Assembly (NCBI GenBank): GCA_009733575.1
Contig: ML769386.1
Location: 248,001-312,000, forward strand
Source: Gymnopus androsaceus JB14
Lineage: Eukaryota > Basidiomycota > Agaricomycetes > Agaricales > Omphalotaceae
Direction: 5' to 3'
Length of the DNA: 64,000 nt
Every line of letters starts with the position of its first letter. Position 1 is the first letter of the stretch. The notes beneath the pieces are model-generated. The model did no database searches. It saw nothing but the letters and a program-made list of their open reading frames with translations, and was not told where the DNA came from. Shown piece after piece: positions 11,722 to 22,131 of the stretch. The position numbers and the translations under genes are program-made.

Positions 11722-11873
11722 GTTGAGGACAGATACCGAGAAATAAAAGAGTTACGACGGTAGGAGGGAGTGCATTAGTAAATAATAAGAGGTGGGCCAC
11801 AGAATGAACAATGAAAGAAACACGTGGTTTGATTGACTCATGCTACACGAAAACGTTACGTGACAGTTCTACT

Positions 11874-13094
11874 CTACAGTCCACGCCAGCTCAGTCCGTG
11901 CACCAATTCAATGCTTTCTTTCAGCTTTATCTCCTCGGAGGATGCACCGACAAATACACTGAATATTCCCTTCTCGCTGACCCATTCTCCTCTTCTCTCA
12001 TCATAGAATCCCAATGCGTCCCGATCCAAGTGAACTTCGGCAGTTTTACTCTCACCAGGTCTTAAAGCCACCTTCTTGAAGCCCTTTAGCTCTCGCTGAG
12101 CCCGAGGAAGGGACACCTCGTCGTCCGATATGTAGATCTGTGCAACTTCCCGTCCATAAACATTGCTGGTGTTTTTGATCGTGAATGTAACAGTGAAATT
12201 TCCTTCCGGGGAGATCGCTGAACATTTGAGGGCAGAGTATTCAAACGTCGAATAAGACAAGCCAAACCCGAATGGGAACATTGGCTTCAGATCCTTAATT
12301 TGATAGCCTCTGTATCCTACAAAGATGCCCTGTGGGTAACATGAAATTTTAGCAATGTTAATGAGTGAACGTTGCAACAAACCTCATTGTACAAGATTTT
12401 TCCAAGTTCTTGTCCTTTGTCTCCATACGATGGAAAAGATGGTACATCTTCCAAGCGCTTTGGGAAAGTAAGAGAGAGCTTCCTAAATCAAAGTGAGATA
12501 CGCTCGTCAAGCAACTCAAAGACGCACGCGGAAGGGTTCGCTTTTCCAAACACTACATCTGCGATCCCATTTCCTAATTCGTTTCCGCCATAAAAGGCCT
12601 GTATGAGCGTTGAAAAGTCTATCGCTAACCATGTAGAGGGCCAGTCAACGTACCTGCAGAACAGTCGTAGCTTGATCAATCCACGGGAATGTCACTGCGG
12701 ACCCAGATTGATTGATTACAATTGTTTCAGAATTGGCGTTGAGAACTTCGGAGACGAGGCGATTGGTGAGTCCGGGTAGTCTAGATAGGAAATTTCAAGC
12801 CCAGATCACACGCTCACTGTAAAAAGCGTACTCGAGGTCTGGACGATCGAAACCTTCGCTTTCCCAACTGAAAATAGAGAGTGAGAATGTAGACAAACAA
12901 GATTGAGGAAACGGCTCACTCATGATTCAGTCCCACTACAAGGATCACAACTACAACGGCGGAGGATTAAGTGCCAGCGATTCAGAGAACAAGGTAACAA
13001 CTAACCATCTGATGTTTTTGCCAAATCCACTGCCTCTCTGAGCGCAGCTTCAGGCTCAGTGACCTTTATACCTCCGAGTCGTAGACCACCCCAG
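11874..13094 (-). pseudogene. GH3 beta-glucosidase, 3' part (separated by retrotransposon)
   Basis: C-terminal part of the glycoside hydrolase family 3 beta-glucosidase whose 5' part lies at 19565-21731. It resumes exactly at the insertion site with GLRLGGIKVTEPEAALREAV, then VVILVVGLNHDWESEGFDR (family-3 C-terminal domain with the NHDWE block), [55 protein letters not shown] and the fibronectin-III-like domain ending HGLSWRGL at 11874. GT-AG introns are present, including one that joins NPSA to KLSLTFPK. No frame damage is seen apart from the insertion. Without the 5' part it has no start codon or promoter of its own. Confidence 0.88.
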
Positions 13095-13341
13095 TGTAAA
13101 CGTCGTGTACACGACGACACTCACAATCGGACAACTTGATAAGCACACGCTGTATTGACAAAGTCTACAGCAGAAGAGAGGTATCGTACGATAGGGAGAT
13201 GATGGTAGTCGAAGGTAAGAAACGACTAGCGTATGTAATGTATGGAAGGGAGCTATAAGTAGTGCCGGATGCCGGAGGTCGGGGTATGCCGAGTGCGGGG
13301 TATGCGGGGTACGTTGAGTCGTAAGCGCGAGAGCGCTTACA
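13095..13341 (-). repeat. 3' LTR of the retrotransposon
   Basis: 247 bp, matching 19318-19564 with no difference found by eye. On the element strand it begins with a hairpin (GTAAGCGC, TCTC loop, GCGCTTAC) and ends near a perfect 16-bp palindrome, CGTCGTGTACACGACG. Confidence 0.95.
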
Positions 13342-13353
13342 TCCTCCCCCATT
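13342..13353 (-). promoter_or_regulatory. Polypurine tract of the retrotransposon
   Basis: On the element strand AATGGGGGAGGA directly abuts the 3' LTR, the expected place and composition for the plus-strand DNA primer. Confidence 0.75.
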
Positions 13354-13421
13354 CTGAAAAAGAGGGACCATGAACAATTGCAAGCAAAATAGCAAGACAC
13401 AGGGCAACGAAATAGAAAATA

Positions 13422-16400
13422 TCAAACCGTTGAAATCAAATCACTTGGTCCATCGCCACCGGCGCGTACCCAATCATCTAGAGCAGCACAATCCTGTAGA
13501 GACGTATACGAAAGCCAACGGTCTTCACTAGGGGGTTGACCGCTCCAACGCACAAGGAATTGCCATCCCCGACCACGCTTACGTGAATCGAGAATACGTT
13601 CGATGGTGTACTCCTCGAATCCATCTACAATCGTAGGGGCAGGCCAACTATGTTCACGACCGGGGAATAACAACGCATCATTACGAACCCAACGTTTAAG
13701 TTGGTCCACATAAAACGAGGGGAATAAATTTGGCTGGTTGGGTATATCAAGCGTATAATGGGAAGTTTCTGGAAAGGCCTTTATGATCTCATAAGGACCG
13801 TCAAATCGAGGGAAGAACTTCGCTACTCGACGCTCCCCAGCCTTCTTGTACGCGTCGCGACGGTGAAGGGTTGACAACATAACCCAGTCACCCACCTCGA
13901 AGATTTCACAAGGTCCGCGGACTTTATCTGCATGGTATGCTTGCAGAACCTTCGCGGCAGTCAAATTATCTTTAGCTTCGAGTTCCAAGCAAGCTATCTG
14001 TTCCAGAAGCGAATGAGCGTCTTTGGCATCCTCACTAGCGTTAGTTTTTGTTAAAGTATTATCGGGGACCAGGGCAGGGAGGATACGAGGAGACCGACCA
14101 TAGCGCAATTCGAACATTGATAAACCAGTCGATGCATTCACGGAATTCATGATGTCAAAGCGCACTTTTGGGAGTGAGCGCACCCAACCGCGCTGATTCC
14201 GTTCGACATGGAAACGGATGGCTTGATTGATCGTCTTATTTGACCGCTCGCTGGACCCATCCGTCTCTGGGTGAAAAGAGGAAGACATTTTCAATTTTAC
14301 ACCAGTGAGTCTATGCAACTCCGTCCAGAACGAAGACACGAAAAGCTTGTCTCGGTCGGAGACAATGTCCAGAGGTAGTCCATTGTCACAGTACCAGTGA
14401 TCAAAGAAAATTCGTGCAAGATCGCGCGCAGTGATATCCAAGTGAGTCGGAATAATTTTCAAGTCAGAGTTGAGTCGGTCAGTAATCGACAAAATACAGT
14501 CAAAACCTTCATCAACCGGGAGCGGCCCAATGAAGTCCATTGCGATACTGTCACATCGCGATTCTGGCACCGGCAGGGGGTGTAGGGGGCCCTTCGGATT
14601 CTTTGACGTACGACCTTTATTCCTCTGGCAATCCTCGCAGCCAGGAATATACAGTTTTAGCAGGTCGCGTTTCATACGAGGCCAGTAATAAGAATTAGCC
14701 AGCAACGCGTAAGACTTGTCACCACCGAAATGGCCACATGTGTCATGTGCAAGATGGTAGAGGTCTTCCCTCAAAGACTTGTAGTCTGGTACGTACAGTC
14801 GATCATTAACGTACCAGAGACTGTCGCGTTTTTCCACACCGGGCACAAGCGAACCACCGTTGACAAACTTGTGAACAAGTTCGTCATTCGCATAACCAGC
14901 GCGGATGTTATTCATAAAAGCAAGATCAGCATTCACCGATAGCACAGATGCGCAAGTGAACGGGTTAGTTTTCCAAGAAGTTACATTAGGAGGGTCGATG
15001 GGATCGTCATCTGCCTCTCCCATACCATTATTAGCATGGTCAGATGGCAGAGCACCCAGACGGATTCTACTCAAGGCGTCAGCGGCAGGGTTATCTTCTC
15101 CGCGGATGTATGCAATGTCTAGGTCATATTGACTCAATTCTTCCTGCCAACGTAACTGTCGACGACTCAGATCTTTCTGAGTCTCGAAATTCTCTAATGT
15201 TCTGTGATCCGTTAGCACATAAATTTTCATTCCGAGGCAGTCCGCCCTCCATTTCCTAAGGCAACCCACAATAGCAAGTAATTCCTTTTCGTGCACTGGG
15301 TAATTCAACTCAGCACCCGAGAATTGGGCAGAGTCGAACGCAACAGGTCTCGCAGAGTCCAATGTAGGACCGTACATCAGGACCCCACCGCGACGGAAGT
15401 CGCTGGCATCTGTAACCAGGAAGATCTTGTTATCTCTCATATCCTCGTGGTTAATCACAGTAAGTACGTTGCGGGAAGAAACTAAACGCTTAATTGCGTT
15501 GAAAGCATAAGCATGCTCGTCTGTCCAAACAGGAAAATTCTTGTCACATTCCTTTGTGGTCAGAGGAGTCAGAAAACGGGTATATTCTGCGAGCATGTCC
15601 AGGTAACCTGCCACGAAACGAACCATTCCCAAGAAACGGCGTACTTCCGAAGCATTAGTAGGCGTAGGGTAATTAATGATAGATTCGACCTTTGAAGATT
15701 GGATTTCGACGCCACGCTGTGAAATGTGGTGTCCTAGGAAGTCTAGTTCGGGCAAAAAGAACTTGCATTTCTTCGGGTTCATGTAGAACTTATTCTTACG
15801 GAGTGCCTCAAGGATTAAACGAACATGTTCCGCATGTTCTTCTTCAGAGTCCGACCAGATGATGATATCATCCACGTAAATGTAACAGAATTTCCCAATG
15901 TACTCACGCAGAGCTTGGGTTACACGTCGCTGGTGGCACGCAGGAGCGTTACGAAGACCTTGTGGCATAACTGTCCACTCGTACAAACCCAGAGGGGTAT
16001 GTACAGCGCACAAGGGTATGGAGTCTTCGTGCATGCGCGTATGGAAGAAAGAGTCTGTCATGTCCATCTTTCCCCAAATCTTTCCTTTCGCACAAGCAGC
16101 GATAATGTCATCTATACGAGGGAGAGGATGACGGTCAGGAACCGTATTAGCGTTAACCTTCCTGAAGTCGTTGACCCAACGAGGTAAGGCATTCGGATCA
16201 GCCTTTGGTATCAAAAACGCAGGCGAAGAATACGGTGAATTTGAAGGACGAATACGTCCTGCATCAAGATGTTGCTGGATAAGGATAGACCACGCATCCT
16301 TAAACTTCCGTGGCGAAGCGTATCCACGAGTTTGGATGATCTGATTAGCATCCTTCAAGGTGATCTTACAGGTAATATCCTCAGGAAGACTCGAGGTGTG

Positions 16401-18998
16401 AGCAATCGGAGTGAAAACATCAGCGTAATCCGTTTTGAACTTGTCAGATAGCTTATCAAGGCGTTCGCGATTCTCAAGATCCTCAATACGAGCACGCACT
16501 GCAGCAACCACATCAAAACCGCGAACAGGGAACTCAGAACGAGTAAAGCGGCGGAAATTTTTATTATCGTATAAGAACGCGACGAGCTCAACAAGTACAA
16601 GTTTCTTTTGTTCTAGTAAATCTTGTTGATCAAGGAAAAGACGTCTACGGCGATCCTTTGGGGACGTAGGTAACGGAGCGGGAGTACAGGCAATGGGATG
16701 CAACAAATCGAAACCGGAGATTTTATCAATGACAGTCCGCGAGCTGTAGTCAATAACAAGGTTGTTATGCGTAAGGAAAGGAAGCCCGAGGATCATCGGT
16801 GCACATAAAGATGGAACAATTAAGGCGCGAACTGTGCGCGAATACCAAGAGAGAGAAGGATCGTCGATTTGGACTTTACAGAATTCATGTGAAGCGAAGG
16901 TTTCATTTGACCCAGTGGACATAGCGAGAGTCATCTCCTGGGGACGGTGCAGACGGTAACGTTTCAAGCCTAAGGAGGTTACCAGGTTAGCATGAATAAG
17001 TACAAAAGGACACGCGCTGTCCAAAAGCAAATTTTCAAGTGTAAATCCAACGGGACCATTAATCTTCGCCCGCCATTCAAGGTGGGGAAGTACAAGAGGC
17101 ATGGAATCGGTACTCACCGAGGGAGCGGAACGAGCACGGACGTGCTTGCGAGCAGGCTTGGGACTACAAGCAGCAGGATCATCATCGCGATCTTGTAGCT
17201 GTTTACGAAGATCAGCTTCACGACCCGAGGTGTTATCTTCATATTGAGCATTCGTGCGTCGAACCCTGTCATTGTCAGAGGAGCGTCCTCTTTCCGAAGA
17301 ACGGCCACGTGAACGAGAGCGAGAACGAGAGTGAGAGCGAGAGCGGCGGCGCGAACGAGACTTGGAGAGACGTCTGAAAGATTCACCAGAGGAGCTATCC
17401 CGTCGACGGGTGTTACGTCCAAACGAAGGAGAAACCAATTTGTGGCCAGGAGTGTCATCGTCATCGTAATATTCACGCTCAGGGCGTCTTGAGGGAACCA
17501 TGGCAGCAACAGGATGGCGTACAGGCCTAGACACAGAATCATAATCGAATCCACGGTCCAGGGCACCACCAAAGACACCAGACCCGGACGTGGCATGGAT
17601 GATAGGGTGGGCACCATAGATTGTGTGGATACCATGAGGTTGGATATTGAATGAGCCAGGAGCCGATGCGGGTTGACCAAAATCGGGGACATCGGTCAGC
17701 GGCAACCTGGACTGAACAGCGGCGACAGGACGAAGGGAAGTCTGAGCAATGGGGTTCTGCTTTAGAACAAGCTCGTACGGGATGCTATTGTTGGGAGAAT
17801 GACCGTGACACTTCTTGGCGAAGGAGATATCTGCATCAGTCAAAGGTCTGTAAGGCACGGAGAGTACGGGAGGCTTTTTTGTAGGGCACTGGTCACCAAT
17901 GTGACCTGCGTACAGGGTGTAGCACCGGAAGCAACCTTCTACGGACATGAGTAGCGAGCGTTGAGACGAGCTAAGCTTTGGAAATTTATGCGAATCAGGA
18001 ATAGACTGGAATGAATTTGTGCGAGGCGGGTATTGGTTGTCGCGAGTAGCTCCTTGGCCATCAAACTTCTTCTGGAACTTCTTCTGCTCAGCGGTGTAAG
18101 ATGGACCACCAGGAGGACGACGCCTCTCAACACCTTGGCACACCTTCTTCCATTCAGCGTAAGGCAGTTGCTCGGAGACTTCGCAGTCGACAAGGTCTGC
18201 ACGGAACTTTTCCGGCAGTTTCTGGATGATTAGGGCCTGGAGCACCTCATCGGGTTTATGAAATTGGGTACCACGTAGAGAGCGGTTGTGACTCTCCATA
18301 AGGGTGCACAACTTCGAGAAACCTCTGGGCTCATGTTGCATCACATAACCATCCCTCTTCAAGTCGTGCAGACGAGCCCAGTCGCTTCCCAAGATATGGT
18401 TGCGAATCTCGTCGAAGAAAGGGTGACAGATGTAGTCTTTAGACGACTCAGGTTGGTCAGGATGCTTCTCGATCCAGGGTTTATCCTCGAGATCAGGCTC
18501 AATCTCGGCGATGATATCTCGAAGGTTGTTCCACTTCATGAAACCTCGAACGAAATCCTTCTTCTTCACAGCGTCGTCTGTGATAGAGCGTTCGTCATGA
18601 TTGATGGTTGAGTAGTCAAAGTATTCTTCGAGAGCCTCGAGTTTCGGATGCGCAACTAACAACTGACAGCCAGTCTTAGCAGTGCCCATGTCGGCAAAGC
18701 CAGTACCGCTCAGGTTAGGAGACATGTCGTCGGAGGAGTCTGAGTGTGAGGAGGGGGTCGGCGAGGGAGGCAGGGGGACAACGACACTTTGTGGTGTCGG
18801 CGTTTCGAATACGGAGTCGGGAGAATTATGATCGTCGTGGCCTTCCGTCTCGCTGACAGGTTCGACTGCAGGAGTGAAGGTAGGCGTTGGTATTTGAGGT
18901 GTACCAACAACCGAGCTGTGGCGACGTAGAGCGCGTGCGGCCCTTTCTTCGCTGGAAGAGACGGGCTTTGTATTGGGCGAGGGTTTTCTACCGGTCAT
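13422..18998 (-). CDS. Gag-pol polyprotein of Ty3/gypsy chromovirus
   Basis: A single 1,858-residue ORF with no frameshift between gag and pol. Order: gag with a retrotransposon-gag-like helical region; a variant zinc knuckle at about 353-369 (C-x2-C-x6-H-x4-C rather than x4 before His); an Arg/Ser-rich stretch at about 545-575 like an SR domain; aspartic protease with LLLDSA at about 663 (DSA in place of DT/SG); reverse transcriptase with YVDD at about 1039-1042; RNase H starting LVTDASDF at about 1195; integrase with zinc-binding region (CGHFGGDKS, CEDC), then Asp of MDFIGPLP, Asp of SDRDK and Glu of SSERSNK (DDE triad); GPY/F-type block FDGPYEI; and a C-terminal chromodomain at about 1786-1850 (YTIERILDSRKRGRGWQFLV). 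The chromodomain normally directs integration to modified chromatin, yet this copy hit a gene. The start at 18998 is the first Met of the open frame. Confidence 0.95.
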   Translation of the reverse strand: MTGRKPSPNTKPVSSSEERAARALRRHSSVVGTPQIPTPTFTPAVEPVSETEGHDDHNSPDSVFETPTPQSVVVPLPPSPTPSSHSDSSDDMSPNLSGTGFADMGTAKTGCQLLVAHPKLEALEEYFDYSTINHDERSITDDAVKKKDFVRGFMKWNNLRDIIAEIEPDLEDKPWIEKHPDQPESSKDYICHPFFDEIRNHILGSDWARLHDLKRDGYVMQHEPRGFSKLCTLMESHNRSLRGTQFHKPDEVLQALIIQKLPEKFRADLVDCEVSEQLPYAEWKKVCQGVERRRPPGGPSYTAEQKKFQKKFDGQGATRDNQYPPRTNSFQSIPDSHKFPKLSSSQRSLLMSVEGCFRCYTLYAGHIGDQCPTKKPPVLSVPYRPLTDADISFAKKCHGHSPNNSIPYELVLKQNPIAQTSLRPVAAVQSRLPLTDVPDFGQPASAPGSFNIQPHGIHTIYGAHPIIHATSGSGVFGGALDRGFDYDSVSRPVRHPVAAMVPSRRPEREYYDDDDTPGHKLVSPSFGRNTRRRDSSSGESFRRLSKSRSRRRSRSHSRSRSRSRGRSSERGRSSDNDRVRRTNAQYEDNTSGREADLRKQLQDRDDDPAACSPKPARKHVRARSAPSVSTDSMPLVLPHLEWRAKINGPVGFTLENLLLDSACPFVLIHANLVTSLGLKRYRLHRPQEMTLAMSTGSNETFASHEFCKVQIDDPSLSWYSRTVRALIVPSLCAPMILGLPFLTHNNLVIDYSSRTVIDKISGFDLLHPIACTPAPLPTSPKDRRRRLFLDQQDLLEQKKLVLVELVAFLYDNKNFRRFTRSEFPVRGFDVVAAVRARIEDLENRERLDKLSDKFKTDYADVFTPIAHTSSLPEDITCKITLKDANQIIQTRGYASPRKFKDAWSILIQQHLDAGRIRPSNSPYSSPAFLIPKADPNALPRWVNDFRKVNANTVPDRHPLPRIDDIIAACAKGKIWGKMDMTDSFFHTRMHEDSIPLCAVHTPLGLYEWTVMPQGLRNAPACHQRRVTQALREYIGKFCYIYVDDIIIWSDSEEEHAEHVRLILEALRKNKFYMNPKKCKFFLPELDFLGHHISQRGVEIQSSKVESIINYPTPTNASEVRRFLGMVRFVAGYLDMLAEYTRFLTPLTTKECDKNFPVWTDEHAYAFNAIKRLVSSRNVLTVINHEDMRDNKIFLVTDASDFRRGGVLMYGPTLDSARPVAFDSAQFSGAELNYPVHEKELLAIVGCLRKWRADCLGMKIYVLTDHRTLENFETQKDLSRRQLRWQEELSQYDLDIAYIRGEDNPAADALSRIRLGALPSDHANNGMGEADDDPIDPPNVTSWKTNPFTCASVLSVNADLAFMNNIRAGYANDELVHKFVNGGSLVPGVEKRDSLWYVNDRLYVPDYKSLREDLYHLAHDTCGHFGGDKSYALLANSYYWPRMKRDLLKLYIPGCEDCQRNKGRTSKNPKGPLHPLPVPESRCDSIAMDFIGPLPVDEGFDCILSITDRLNSDLKIIPTHLDITARDLARIFFDHWYCDNGLPLDIVSDRDKLFVSSFWTELHRLTGVKLKMSSSFHPETDGSSERSNKTINQAIRFHVERNQRGWVRSLPKVRFDIMNSVNASTGLSMFELRYGRSPRILPALVPDNTLTKTNASEDAKDAHSLLEQIACLELEAKDNLTAAKVLQAYHADKVRGPCEIFEVGDWVMLSTLHRRDAYKKAGERRVAKFFPRFDGPYEIIKAFPETSHYTLDIPNQPNLFPSFYVDQLKRWVRNDALLFPGREHSWPAPTIVDGFEEYTIERILDSRKRGRGWQFLVRWSGQPPSEDRWLSYTSLQDCAALDDWVRAGGDGPSDLISTV

Positions 18999-19317
18999 AC
19001 ACCTAATTCAAACAAGATTGTAAGTGACCTGTTCGGGAAACGGCGAGTGTACGAGGTGAATTTTTAACAAGAACGTGGAACGGTGACAGTGACGGAGATG
19101 CGCGAACGCGTCAAGAGGCAAGACAAGAATTTACGCCAATGGCGTCAAGAACAAGAACCGTAGAGTGAGATTTGGACGAGGAAGAAAGAGTACGACGCGT
19201 ATGTCGCGTAAAGGAGAGGTTTGGAACGTTTGAAAAAGGGCGAGACAGATAAAAGAGATGTTCAGTTCGACGATAGGGCTCGTCGAACAGGCAGCGTAAT
19301 AGATATCAAAAAAAAAG

Positions 19318-19564
19318 TGTAAACGTCGTGTACACGACGACACTCACAATCGGACAACTTGATAAGCACACGCTGTATTGACAAAGTCTACAGCAGAAGA
19401 GAGGTATCGTACGATAGGGAGATGATGGTAGTCGAAGGTAAGAAACGACTAGCGTATGTAATGTATGGAAGGGAGCTATAAGTAGTGCCGGATGCCGGAG
19501 GTCGGGGTATGCCGAGTGCGGGGTATGCGGGGTACGTTGAGTCGTAAGCGCGAGAGCGCTTACA
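19318..19564 (-). repeat. 5' LTR of the retrotransposon
   Basis: 247 bp, reading as identical to 13095-13341. No TGG-starting tRNA primer site follows directly; the next bases on the element strand are CTTTTTTTTGATATC. Confidence 0.95.
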
Positions 19565-21731
19565 CCCAGTTGGGTATGATGGGGACTTGCTTGATGTATT
19601 CGTGATTACTGGCCCGCACTTCAAGCTTGTATCCCTGGCTAGCCTTGAGACCTTCAACTTGTACTTTGATGTCTGCAGTCCCTAGTCCCATAAAGTAGTC
19701 GCCAAGAGGGGCCGCGGTGCTGAGATCGATGATGAGCTTATCATCGAAGAAAAGGTTTCCCCTTCCCGCCAGAGTTAAAGAGAATTCATGGGTGCCGGAC
19801 TCTGCTGGGGTGAAAATAGTGGTATACTACACATGGAGCTCAACAATACGATGGTTAAAGGACGAGATGATTTTTACCCGGATGAAGCAGTCCTTTTCAA
19901 CCTTGGTATCGTCCTAGAGTCATCGGTTATTAATGATCTAAAATTAATTTTGTGGTAACTCACTATGCCATCGAGCAGGACACAGTTACTGCCTTTCGTG
20001 GTACAGCTCCAGGCGCATGGCTTGAGATGGTCAGTCAAACTAACCTCGGCGGTCGCAAAATTATCCGCGGGACTTTCATTCCAAAATTCTATCAGGGCAC
20101 CATTGCCTGAACCGTCCGGTAGTGACATATACCCGTCGATTAATGGAACGTATTTGTGGGTTGTTGCACCAACGGCATGCTTCACTGCCATCCCCAATTC
20201 CTTCGCACCAGCGTCAATACCTTGAAGGGGAGAAACGGTATAGGATTCAAGCAATCTTGCTGATCCTCCTCCCGAAGTCATCGAGTACTTTGCGTTCGGT
20301 CCGATAACAGCGATTGATTTGATATTCGATTCCGAGGTAAGAGGCAGGAGATTCTTGTCGTTCTTGAGGAGTACAATTGAATCGGCAGCGGCATCTCGTA
20401 GAAGTTGTCGAAGCTCTGGAGTATCTACACCCTCTTCAGGCGCTTCGAAAGGAATTCCGGATGCATACGCTTTCTGGAGAAGCTCAAGCACCTGAGGAAG
20501 CCATGAGCAGGTACATACGACGACGGATGTCTTTCCGTAACTTACCTCCCGTGCTCTGTTATCTATGTCACTTGGAAATAGCTTTTGTCCCGCTAGGCAT
20601 CGTTCGACTGCTTTTCCGCGCATGACTGAAGGTCCGGGCATCTCAAGCGAAACTCCTGCTTTAATACTTTCCGCCGTGCTATATACGCCAATCCAATCAC
20701 TCATGATAAGGCCTGTGAAGAGAAAATATAAGTAATGATCACAGTTTCGCTTAATTAACAACCTTTGAAGCCCCATTCCTAGAGTAGAGAATAAGCGTTG
20801 CCCCCAAGATGAAAAATATCAATTTCTCACTTTACGCAGGATGTCATCCAAAAGCCGAGGGTCCTCAGAGACGTGAACACCGTTAACACGATTATACCTG
20901 TAGAAAAAGAGTAAGCCAAGGAAATCAAACATGTGTCACCAAAAGCACGTACGAAGTCATTAATGCCCAAGGGTCTGAGTGCTTCAGAGCAAGCTGGAAA
21001 GGTTTGAGATAGATCTCCCGAAGGGCGCGCTCGCTAACATCACCTATAACCCATGAAATGACGTGTCGCTTCGGATCAAGAGGAAACTTACTGCTGATAG
21101 AGAATCTTTCAAACTCCTGGTCATTCGCAACAAAGTGTTTGATTGTGGCCGCGACACCTTTGCTTTGCAGGCCGTTGATGTATGCCGCTGCGATCAACCC
21201 GTTTAGTGTCGGATCTTCAGCAAAAGACTCGAAGGATCGGCCACCGAGAGGGGAGCGTTGAGTATTAACGGTGGGTCCCAGGAGAATATGACAGCCTTTG
21301 GCTCGACATTCTTCACCCAGTGCAACACCAATCTTATAAGCAAGGTCGATGTCAAAGGATGCACCCAAGCCAGTGGAAGAGGGAAAACACGAAGAAGGAA
21401 CACCATTAAAGACTACAGGGACATTTTGAGCAGCGTTGCACATTATAAACGGGCCACAGGCTTACATCGAGTTCCACGAACGCCATTAGGTCCTGTAATT
21501 CTAGAATTAGTGGTGTGCTCAGACGAAAGATTGCAGCAAGCGTTTCACTCGCCGTCAGACATCCTCATGGACGGTATCCCGTATTCTTCTATGGGCTCTG
21601 TATGCCACCAACCCTGGTAAGGTCTAAGTCGACAGGCTATTGAGGAGATCGAATAAACTTGCCAATCCGGTTAGCAGCTTGATCTTCTGGATGACTGAAA
21701 GTTTAGACAAAGTTTCCTCGACGTTAAACAT
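19565..21731 (-). pseudogene. GH3 beta-glucosidase, 5' part (interrupted by retrotransposon)
   Basis: N-terminal two thirds of a family-3 beta-glucosidase, which hydrolyses terminal beta-glucosides in plant-wall and oligosaccharide use. The start at 21731 (MFNVEETLSKLSVIQKIKLLTGLGWWH) lies about 50 bp from a TATA box. Motifs: [39 protein letters not shown], nucleophile Asp in LIMSDW, LLKNDKNLLPL, then a PA14-type insert (TTIFTPAESGTHEFSL, LFFDDKLIIDLS) characteristic of intracellular fungal forms. No signal peptide is visible. Many small exons occur, one only 16 nt (EWGFK). Introns 1 (21614-21662) and 2 (21493-21552) have GC-AG borders. The frame ends at PIIPNW, where the element enters after a CCCAG duplication, and resumes at 13094. 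The gene is presumably null, except in cells carrying an uninterrupted allele. Confidence 0.9.
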
Positions 21732-21778
21732 GGTGATAATCGATAGAAGAGTAGGAAAGGAAAGGTAGTCCTGGGATC

Positions 21779-21786
21779 TTTATATA
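21779..21786 (-). promoter_or_regulatory. TATA box of the GH3 gene
   Basis: TATATAAA on the minus strand, 48 bp upstream of the GH3 start codon at 21731. Confidence 0.5.
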
Positions 21787-22131
21787 TAGCTGTACGTTCC
21801 TCATAGGAGGCTGCATCAGCTGAGGGCTGAGTGCGTCGATACGCTACCTCAGCGGACCGACTTGCCTCAGCCTGACGGAAAATTATCGGGAATACCCCAG
21901 GACACCGCTCGCAACAATTTTATTGGTGTTCCAGGTGTGCTATTATTCTGCCACAGAATGCGCGCTCCAGAGGAAAAAAGTCGGAGCTGCAGAAACTGAG
22001 AAGCTTGAGAAGAATTTCAAGAAACTGAAACTCGTGACCGTGTCTTGGATCATGGCGACATCAATTTTTGTGAGTCCAATTCGTGCCACTGCTATTGCCT
22101 TGCTTGCTCGTTGTTCGGTCCTTTTCACGAA

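Larger units (their letters stand above)
13095..19564 (-). mobile_element. Full-length Ty3/gypsy LTR retrotransposon (chromovirus)
   Basis: A 6,470-bp element lies on the minus strand inside the GH3 gene. It has two 247-bp LTRs (13095-13341 and 19318-19564) that I read as identical base for base, TG...CA ends, a 5-bp target duplication CCCAG on both sides, a purine tract next to the 3' LTR, and one uninterrupted gag-pol frame of 1,858 codons ending in a chromodomain. Identical LTRs and an intact frame indicate a very recent insertion and possible activity. It has the same orientation as the interrupted gene. Confidence 0.96.

Noticed and set aside
13056..13425. ORFs across the LTRs
   Set aside because: They span LTR and flank without family features and appear at both LTRs because the sequence is repeated.
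14397..18611. Numerous plus-strand ORFs of 60-120 codons
   Set aside because: They are antisense shadows of the retrotransposon gag-pol frame.
19827..19829. In-frame TAG in the PA14 part of GH3
   Set aside because: It falls inside a 51-nt GTAAAA...GTGTAG intron of phase 0. Removing it joins DCFIR to YTTIFTP, matching the family, so it is not a nonsense mutation.
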